A DNA stretch of 64,000 nt from CAZOWW01 sp964583765 (GTDB taxonomy: Bacteria > Actinomycetota > Actinomycetes > Actinomycetales > Kineosporiaceae): assembly GCA_964583765.1 (NCBI GenBank), contig CAZOWW010000009.1, positions 15,986 to 79,985 on the forward strand. The letters are read 5' to 3'. The notes under the pieces are model-generated. The model did no database searches, was not told where the DNA came from, and saw nothing but the letters and a program-made list of their open reading frames with translations. Position 1 is the stretch's first letter, and every line of letters begins with the position of its first letter. A program made the position numbers and the translations under genes. Positions 58,582-64,000 of the stretch are shown here, in pieces.

Positions 58582-59766
58582 GTGTCGGCAGCGTTGGACC
58601 GACCGGGGGGCTTTCCGGTCGTCGGGATGGTGGGGGGCGGCCAGCTCGCCCGGATGACCCAGCAGGCCGCGATCGCGCTCGGGGTGCGCTTTCGGGTGCT
58701 CGCCGAGTTCCCGGACGCCGGCGCCGCGCAGGTCGTCGCGCAGGCACCGGTGGGTGACCACCGGGACGCCGTCGCGGTCCGAGCCTTCGCGCAGGACTGC
58801 GATGTCCTCACCTTCGACCACGAGCACGTGCCGACATCGATCCTGGAGGAACTCGAGGCTGCCGGGCACGCCGTGCGGCCCGGGTCCGCGGCCCTGGTCC
58901 ATGCCCAGGACAAGGCGTTGATGCGCACCCGGCTCACGGCCCTGGGTATCCCGTGCCCCCGGTGGGCGCTGGCCGAGGACGAGAAGGAGTTGCTCGTCTT
59001 CGCCGAGCAGGTGGGCTGGCCGGTCGTGCTCAAGACACCGCGCGGGGGCTACGACGGCCGGGGCGTGCTGGTCGCCGGGGACTCCGCCGAGGCCGCGCAG
59101 TGGCTCGACCGCTCCGCGGGCACGCCGTTGCTCGTCGAGGAACACGTGACCTTCCGCCGGGAGCTCGCGGTGCTCGTGGCCCGCAGCGCCATGGGGCAGG
59201 CCGCCGCCTGGCCGGTCGTGGAGACCGTGCAGGTGGACGGCATCTGCCGCGAGGTGATCGCACCGGCTCCGGGGATCCCCCGGGATCTGGCGGCCCGGGC
59301 GACCGACATCGGGTTGCGCATCGCCGGGGCCCTGGGCGTGGTCGGCGTCCTGGCCGTGGAGATGTTCGAGACGGTTCCGGGCCCGGACGACGCGGGCCCC
59401 GATCTGCTCGTCAACGAGCTGGCCATGCGCCCGCACAACAGTGGGCACTGGACCATCGACGGGGCCGTGACCAGCCAGTTCGAGCAGCACCTGCGCGCCG
59501 TGCTGGACCTGCCCCTCGGTGATCCCCGACCCCGGGCGCCCTGGTCGGTGATGGTGAACGTGCTCGGCGGGGAGCACCCGGACCTCTACCGGGCCTACCT
59601 GCACGTGATGGCCCGGGATCCTGCGCTCAAGGTGCACCTCTACGGCAAGCAGGTACGTCCGGGGCGCAAGGTCGGCCACGTGACGGTGGTGGGGGACGAT
59701 CTCGCGAGCTGTCAGGAGCGGGCCCGGCACGCCGCCGACTACATCACCGGAGTGCTCACCGAGTGA
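58582..59766 (+). CDS. purK: N5-carboxyaminoimidazole ribonucleotide synthase
   Basis: Converts AIR, ATP and bicarbonate to N5-CAIR in purine synthesis. The 394-residue ATP-grasp protein has VGMVGGGQLARM, the DCDVLTFDHEHV segment, the grasp loop KTPRGGYDGRGV and NELAMRPHNSGHWT. It is followed 190 bases later by purE, the next enzyme. GTG 58582 fits the leaderless hexamer. Confidence 0.95.
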   Translation: MSAALDRPGGFPVVGMVGGGQLARMTQQAAIALGVRFRVLAEFPDAGAAQVVAQAPVGDHRDAVAVRAFAQDCDVLTFDHEHVPTSILEELEAAGHAVRPGSAALVHAQDKALMRTRLTALGIPCPRWALAEDEKELLVFAEQVGWPVVLKTPRGGYDGRGVLVAGDSAEAAQWLDRSAGTPLLVEEHVTFRRELAVLVARSAMGQAAAWPVVETVQVDGICREVIAPAPGIPRDLAARATDIGLRIAGALGVVGVLAVEMFETVPGPDDAGPDLLVNELAMRPHNSGHWTIDGAVTSQFEQHLRAVLDLPLGDPRPRAPWSVMVNVLGGEHPDLYRAYLHVMARDPALKVHLYGKQVRPGRKVGHVTVVGDDLASCQERARHAADYITGVLTE

Positions 59767-59803
59767 GGTCGTGCGGCCGGACAACGGGCCGCTCACCGAG
59801 TGA
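59755..59803 (+). repeat. Duplicated purK 3' end
   Basis: CTCACCGAGTGA, the last codons and stop of purK (59755-59766), is repeated exactly at 59792-59803. Confidence 0.5.
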
Positions 59804-59956
59804 CCTGGGCCGTGGCCCCGGTGGCTCTCCGTGGCCGGTCACGGGGTTGCTCCGCAAGGATGTAACCGGTCGGACGCACCCGTCCGGTGTACGCCCCGCC
59901 GGATACAGGCGTCCCGCCGTCCTGTGCCTGGTGGGGCCGGAGCGAAGGAGGCAGCG

Positions 59957-60502
59957 ATGGGCGAACATCCGCCGGTGGTCGTGGGGGTCGTCATGGGCTC
60001 GGACTCGGACTGGCCGGTGATGGAGGCTGCGGCCCAGGTCCTCGACGAGTTCGGTGTCGGCTACGAGGCGGACGTGGTGTCCGCGCACCGCATGCCTCAC
60101 CAGATGGTCGAGTACGGCAGCAGGGCGCACGAGCGCGGCCTCAGGGTGATCATTGCCGGGGCCGGGGGCGCCGCCCATCTGCCCGGCATGCTCGCCTCGG
60201 TGACTCCGCTGCCCGTCATCGGCGTTCCCGTGCCCCTGCGCCACCTCGACGGTCTGGACTCCCTGCTCTCGATCGTGCAGATGCCGGCCGGGGTGCCCGT
60301 GGCCACCGTCTCGGTGGGTGGCGCGCGCAATGCCGGACTGCTCGCGGTGCGCATCCTGGGCACGGCGCCGGACGACGAGGGTCTGCGCCTGCGGACGGCG
60401 ATGCTCGACTTCCAGCAGAGCCTGCGGTCCGAGGCCGAGGCCAAGGGAGAGCGGCTGCGCTCCCGGCGCTCCGGCCCTGCGGTCGGCTTCGGGGCTCGCT
60501 GA
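59957..60502 (+). CDS. purE: N5-CAIR mutase
   Basis: Moves the carboxyl group of N5-CAIR to C4 to give CAIR. The 181-residue class I PurE has GSDSDWPVM, the active-site SAHRMPHQM and AGAGGAAHLPGM, then MPAGVPVATVSVG. AAGGAGG is six bases before the ATG, so unlike purK it uses a normal leader. The last 20 residues are a basic extension. Confidence 0.95.
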   Translation: MGEHPPVVVGVVMGSDSDWPVMEAAAQVLDEFGVGYEADVVSAHRMPHQMVEYGSRAHERGLRVIIAGAGGAAHLPGMLASVTPLPVIGVPVPLRHLDGLDSLLSIVQMPAGVPVATVSVGGARNAGLLAVRILGTAPDDEGLRLRTAMLDFQQSLRSEAEAKGERLRSRRSGPAVGFGAR

Positions 60503-60599
60503 GCCCGACCGGGTGCGCTCGATCCTTGTCCGCGGGAGGACCTGACGGGTCTCGTCGTCGCCCAAGGGTCCGGCCGGCACCCGTCGTCGGGGTGGGCCC

Positions 60600-62123
60600 T
60601 CAGTTCCCGCTCGCCGTGGAGGTCTGGCGCTTCTCCTCCTCGGCGAGCGGACGGATGGCCTCGGTGTCGTCCTTGCGCAGGTCCGTGAACAGTTGCTGGG
60701 CCTTGGTGTCGTCCCACTCCACCGCGGTGCCGGCCGTGGTGTGCAGGTCGGCGTTGGCCACGGGCACGGTGAGGGAGAGTCCCCCGCCCCCCGCGACGGT
60801 GCGCATGGCCTGCAGGAAGTGCAGCAGCGTCATCGGTGAGGCGCCCTTGTCCACGGTCAGTGCGGCGCCTCCGGCATCGGCGGCGGGGAATGCCTCCCAC
60901 GGCTGCAGGACGACCCCGGGGGAGAGCGCCTTGGAGGCGATGGCCGCGAGCACCTGGCGCTGCCGTTCCACCCGCCCCAGGTCGCCCCGGGGGTCGGAGT
61001 ACCGGGCGCGGGCGTAGGCGAGGGCCGTGGGACCGGTGAAGGTCTGGCAACCGGCGTGCACGTTGAGGTGGGCCTTCTTGTCCTTCATCACGCGGGGCAC
61101 GCACACCCGCACCCCTCCGACGGCGTCCACGACATCGGCGAACCCGGCGAACCCGGTCTCGACGTAGGAGTCGATCCGCACCCCCGTGGCCTGCTCCACC
61201 GTGGCGACCAGCAGTTCCGGCCCTCCCCAGGAGTAGGAGGCGTTGATCTTGCTCTTGCCGTGGCCGGGGATCTTCACGTACGAGTCGCGGGGGATGCTCA
61301 TCAGGACGGTCGGCCCGGAACCGGACGGGACGTGCAGCAACATGATCGTGTCGGTGCGCTGCCCCACCGCGGTGCCGGTGTGCAGCGCCTTGCGCTCGGC
61401 GGCGGTGAGGTCGGTGCGCGAATCGCTGCCGACCACGAGGTAGTTCGTCCCCGGGGTGTCGTTCAGGGTGGAACGGCTCAGGGCGTCCACCCGCCCCAGA
61501 TGCGACCAGGCGGCGTTGAACAGCGCGAGCGGGTAGACGACGAGCACGAGCACGAGCACCGCGACGATCATCAGCACGACCGTCCGGCGCCGTGGACGCC
61601 TGCGACGCGTCCGGGGTGCGGCCGGGCCGGGAGGCGCGGACCGTCCGGACCCTCCGGGGCCGGGCGGAACCTGAGGATGCCGGTCGTTCGCCTGCGGGTA
61701 CCCCCTCCCGCCACCGCTCGGAGCGGGTGCGCGACCGGGGCCCCCGGGGACGGTCGGGGGGTACACGCGGGTCGGGTCGGCTGCCGCCGGATAGGCCCGG
61801 GTGGGATCGGCGGCGGGGAGGTAGGCCTGGGTGGGGTCGGCGCCGGCAGGGAGGTAGACCTGGGTCGGATCGGCCGCCCCCGCGGGATACGCCGGTGCGG
61901 GGTCCGCGGCAGCAGGCGGGAAGGCCTCGGGGAGGTCTGTCGAGGCGGGTACGCCCACGCCCGGATGCTCCGGCGGGGTGGCGGCCTCGGGAACCGGTTC
62001 CCGCACGGGGCCTCGGCCGGAGGAGGCCCCGTCCCGTCGCCCCAGCTCGAAACGGAGCCGTGTCCGGTAGACCGTGCCCGGACGGTTCGGGTCGGGCTTG
62101 CGGCGTGGGCCGAGTGCGTTCAT
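60600..62123 (-). CDS. LytR-CpsA-Psr (LCP) family glycopolymer ligase
   Basis: A 507-residue protein. A cytoplasmic N-terminus of about 180 residues is followed by one membrane helix (181-204) and an extracellular LCP domain (about 225-440) with SDSRTD, the Arg/Asp-rich TDTIMLLHV and SIPRDSYVKIPG, and RYSDPRGDLGRVERQRQV. LCP enzymes move lipid-linked glycopolymers onto peptidoglycan; in mycobacteria Lcp1 joins arabinogalactan. The cytoplasmic part carries about five ADPT-Q/R-x-Y repeats (about 72-121). GtrA and GalE nearby fit a cell-wall glycan role. Confidence 0.9.
   Translation of the reverse strand: MNALGPRRKPDPNRPGTVYRTRLRFELGRRDGASSGRGPVREPVPEAATPPEHPGVGVPASTDLPEAFPPAAADPAPAYPAGAADPTQVYLPAGADPTQAYLPAADPTRAYPAAADPTRVYPPTVPGGPGRAPAPSGGGRGYPQANDRHPQVPPGPGGSGRSAPPGPAAPRTRRRRPRRRTVVLMIVAVLVLVLVVYPLALFNAAWSHLGRVDALSRSTLNDTPGTNYLVVGSDSRTDLTAAERKALHTGTAVGQRTDTIMLLHVPSGSGPTVLMSIPRDSYVKIPGHGKSKINASYSWGGPELLVATVEQATGVRIDSYVETGFAGFADVVDAVGGVRVCVPRVMKDKKAHLNVHAGCQTFTGPTALAYARARYSDPRGDLGRVERQRQVLAAIASKALSPGVVLQPWEAFPAADAGGAALTVDKGASPMTLLHFLQAMRTVAGGGGLSLTVPVANADLHTTAGTAVEWDDTKAQQLFTDLRKDDTEAIRPLAEEEKRQTSTASGN
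61761..61910 (-). repeat. ADPT-repeat codons in the LCP N-terminus
   Basis: About five in-frame units of 27-36 bases encoding ADPTQxYLPA or close variants in the cytoplasmic tail of the LCP protein. Confidence 0.75.
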
Positions 62124-62153
62124 CTGTTCCCCCGGGACGCTCGGTGCGTGGGC

Positions 62154-62666
62154 TCAGGCCAGGCCGAGGCGAGGGGCCTCGATCCGTGGGCAGGTGTTCC
62201 GGACGACGTCCAGTCCCGCGGCCTCGGCCCGGGACGCGGCGGCCTCGTCGATGACGCCGAGTTGCAACCAGACGGCCCGTGCTCCGATCGCGATCGCCTG
62301 GTCGACCACGGCGCCGGCGAGTTCGCTCCGCACGAAGACCTCCACGACGTCCACGGGCCCGGGGATCTCGGCCAGGGAGGAGTAGCCCGGCTCCCCGTGC
62401 ACGGTCTCGGCCCGCGGGTGCACGGGCACGATCGTGTGTCCGAGCGACTGCACGAACGCGGCGACCCCGTGGGCCGTGCGTCGCGGATTCGCGGAAAGCC
62501 CGACCACGGCCCAGCGACCGGGGGTGCGCAGCAGCCGTCGGATCGTCGCCGGGTCGTTCTCCGGCGCACCCGGGGCCGGCGGTTCGACCGCACCGGCGGA
62601 TCGTCCGTCCCCCGCACCCCCGACATCGGCGGGACGCGTGGTGGGCGGCATGGCTCCAGTGTGCAC
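62154..62666 (-). CDS. CoA-binding (YccU-like) protein
   Basis: A 170-residue Rossmann-fold protein of the CoA_binding_2 type. WAVVGLSANPRRTAHGVAAF is the nucleotide-binding loop, followed by VPVHPRAE, VDVVEVFVR and GARAVWLQLGV. Function unknown; such proteins bind CoA or acyl-CoA. GTG 62666 has CAGACT six bases upstream on the minus strand, and ATG 62651 is an alternative start with GGAG close by. The first 35 residues are low-complexity. Confidence 0.8.
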   Translation of the reverse strand: MHTGAMPPTTRPADVGGAGDGRSAGAVEPPAPGAPENDPATIRRLLRTPGRWAVVGLSANPRRTAHGVAAFVQSLGHTIVPVHPRAETVHGEPGYSSLAEIPGPVDVVEVFVRSELAGAVVDQAIAIGARAVWLQLGVIDEAAASRAEAAGLDVVRNTCPRIEAPRLGLA

Positions 62667-62671
62667 CTCGC

Positions 62672-62677
62672 TAGTCT
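62672..62677 (+). promoter_or_regulatory. -10 hexamer of leaderless galE transcript
   Basis: TAGTCT lies six bases before the galE ATG at 62684. The minus-strand box CAGACT (62673-62678) of the divergent gene covers nearly the same bases. Confidence 0.6.
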
Positions 62678-62683
62678 GATCGC

Positions 62684-63697
62684 ATGACGGACGCCACGAA
62701 CTGGCTGGTCACCGGCGGGGCCGGGTACATCGGTGCGCATGTGGTGCGCAGATTGCGGGAGTCGGGCCGAGCGGTCACGGTACTGGACGACCTCTCCAGC
62801 GGTCACCAGGAGTTCGTTCCCGAGGACGTACGGTTCGTCCGCGGATCGGTCACCGATCCGGAGGTGGTCGCCGACGCGCTCGTCACCGTGCCGGGGGGCG
62901 CTCCCGTGGACGGGGTCGTGCACCTGGCCGGGTTCAAGTACGCCGGGGTCTCGGTCGAGCGTCCCCTGCACACGTACCGGCAGAACGTGACCGGCATGCA
63001 GACGCTGCTCGACGGCATGGTCGCCGTCGGCGTGCCCAGCCTGGTCTTCTCCTCTAGCGCGGCCTGCTACGGCACCCCGGACGTCGACCTGGTCACCGAG
63101 GACAGCCCGACCTGCCCCGAGTCCCCGTACGGCGAGAGCAAGCTGATCGGCGAGTGGCTGGTCCGTGACGTCGCGCGGGTGACCGGACTGCGTCACACCA
63201 GCCTGCGCTACTTCAACGTGGTCGGTTCGGGTTACCCCGAGCTCTACGACAGCAGCCCGCACAACCTGTTCCCCCTGGTGCTCAAGGCGCTCACCGACGG
63301 CCGTGCCCCGCAGGTGTTCGGTACGGACTACGACACCCCCGACGGATCCTGCGTGCGGGACTACGTGCACGTGCACGACCTTGCCCTCGCCCACGTGCGG
63401 GCCGCCGAGGCCCTGGAACAGGGGCGCGACCTGCGTTCGGTCTACAACCTGGGCAGCGGCGACGGGCTGTCCGTGCTGCAGGTCCTCGATGCGGTGCGCC
63501 GGGTCACCGGCGTCCCGTTCACTCCCGCGCTGCGGGACCGGCGTCCGGGGGATCCGGCGCGGATCGTCGCCTCGGGGGCGCTCGCGGCCGAGGACCTGGG
63601 CTGGGCCATGCGGCACGACGTGGACGACATGGTGGCCAGCGCCTGGCGGGCCTGGCGCCAGATCGAGGCGGTCGGTACCGCGGTACCCGCCCACTGA
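62684..63697 (+). CDS. galE: UDP-glucose 4-epimerase
   Basis: Interconverts UDP-glucose and UDP-galactose, supplying galactose for wall glycans. The 337-residue short-chain dehydrogenase has the NAD motif TGGAGYIG, VVHLAGFKYAGVSVE, SSSAACYG and catalytic YGESK (Tyr and Lys), followed by RYFNVVGSG and the RPGDPARI segment. Its length is typical for the family. The ATG is fixed by TANNNT six bases upstream. Confidence 0.93.
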   Translation: MTDATNWLVTGGAGYIGAHVVRRLRESGRAVTVLDDLSSGHQEFVPEDVRFVRGSVTDPEVVADALVTVPGGAPVDGVVHLAGFKYAGVSVERPLHTYRQNVTGMQTLLDGMVAVGVPSLVFSSSAACYGTPDVDLVTEDSPTCPESPYGESKLIGEWLVRDVARVTGLRHTSLRYFNVVGSGYPELYDSSPHNLFPLVLKALTDGRAPQVFGTDYDTPDGSCVRDYVHVHDLALAHVRAAEALEQGRDLRSVYNLGSGDGLSVLQVLDAVRRVTGVPFTPALRDRRPGDPARIVASGALAAEDLGWAMRHDVDDMVASAWRAWRQIEAVGTAVPAH

Positions 63698-63821
63698 GCG
63701 GCACCCCGGGAGCGAGCTCACTCGGTTGTGCCTCGTGGGAGCGAGCCCTCCAGCTGGGCAGGTGTTACGCACCCTTCGGCCCGGCGACGCCGTGTTCGAC
63801 GGATCCGCCCCGGCGGACGTC

Positions 63822-63827
63822 TAGACT
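63822..63827 (+). promoter_or_regulatory. -10 hexamer of the last gene
   Basis: TAGACT lies eight bases before a GTG that opens a frame running off the window. Confidence 0.45.
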
Positions 63828-63835
63828 TCGACGAC

Positions 63836-64000
63836 GTGCCGTCCGAGTCCTCCGTCGCCCTGAGCGATTCGGGTCCGGACGTCGTCTACGAGGCCGACCT
63901 GGCCGCTGACCGCCCGTGGTCCCGGGAACTCGCGCTCGATCTGCGCTTCCTGCTGGCTGCCGGTGTACGGGTGGCCTGGCTGCCCGTCGGTGCCGTGGCC
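63836..64000 (+). CDS. Unrecognised protein, N-terminus only
   Basis: An open frame from GTG 63836 to the window edge encodes 55 residues with coding-like composition (VALSDSGPDVVYEADLAA, then a helix-like SRELALDLRFLLAAGVRVAW). I recognise no family. The upstream TAGACT supports a real, leaderless gene. Confidence 0.45.
   Translation, partial: MPSESSVALSDSGPDVVYEADLAADRPWSRELALDLRFLLAAGVRVAWLPVGAVA

Noticed and set aside
1..64000. tRNA, rRNA or insertion-sequence features
   Set aside because: No cloverleaf-like element, conserved rRNA text or transposase motif was recognised on either strand; a covariance-model scan would be decisive.

Overview
This 64 kb window is very GC-rich chromosomal DNA from an actinomycete. 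The gene set supports that: a single-anchor succinate dehydrogenase, a three-part acyl-CoA carboxylase (biotinylated alpha, beta and small epsilon subunit) with BirA nearby, MgtA-type mannosyltransferase, MmpL transporters, an LCP protein, and a neighbourhood of PNP, phosphomannomutase and LpdA that resembles the Mycobacterium deoD-pmmB-lpdA region. A GH3-linker-CBM2 glucosidase and SigE-family sigma factors fit a soil or plant-litter actinomycete (Frankiales/Kineosporiales/Nakamurellales-like). That placement is a guess. I see no tRNA, rRNA, CRISPR array, transposase or prophage gene.

Layout. 0-5 kb: partner protein of an upstream (mostly off-window) gene, D,D-carboxypeptidase, GT4 mannosyltransferase and GDP-mannose synthase ManC. 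5-14 kb: secreted beta-glucosidase, sdhCAB, acyl-CoA mutase catalytic subunit. 14-21 kb: CAD-like dihydroorotase, a LacI-sensor diguanylate cyclase, a secreted chagasin-type protease inhibitor and the first MmpL/TetR pair. 21-28 kb: rhodanese lipoprotein, M20 amidohydrolase, DUF202 protein, YbjQ, and a YjjI glycyl-radical enzyme with its YjjW activase beside deoC. 28-36 kb: ECF sigma factor with membrane partner, TPR protein, phosphomannomutase, second MmpL/TetR pair. 36-41 kb: secreted beta-sandwich protein, a decayed diguanylate cyclase, PNP, GGCT-like protein, LpdA. 41-56 kb, mostly minus strand: pta-ackA-EEP-accA3, LiuR-like MerR, GGDEF-EAL protein, accD-accE and DUF2511-maf, with birA divergent. 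56-64 kb: class III adenylate cyclase, GtrA, purK, purE, LCP, CoA-binding protein, galE and the start of an unrecognised gene.

How genes work together: ManC, phosphomannomutase, MgtA, GalE, GtrA and LCP serve envelope glycan synthesis. AccA3, AccD, AccE, BirA, the mutase and the LiuR-like regulator point to short acyl-CoA metabolism, and Pta/AckA link acyl-CoA to acetate. PNP, phosphomannomutase and DeoC handle nucleoside-derived sugars and bases. Several nucleotide second-messenger genes occur (two diguanylate cyclase/phosphodiesterase-type genes, one decayed cyclase, one adenylate cyclase).

Two window-wide patterns stand out. First, at least thirteen genes have a TANNNT hexamer exactly 6-8 nt before the start codon and no Shine-Dalgarno sequence, which implies leaderless transcripts and fixes many starts. 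Second, more than ten short tandem duplications (units 15-28 bp) sit at or just beyond gene ends or inside dispensable protein loops.
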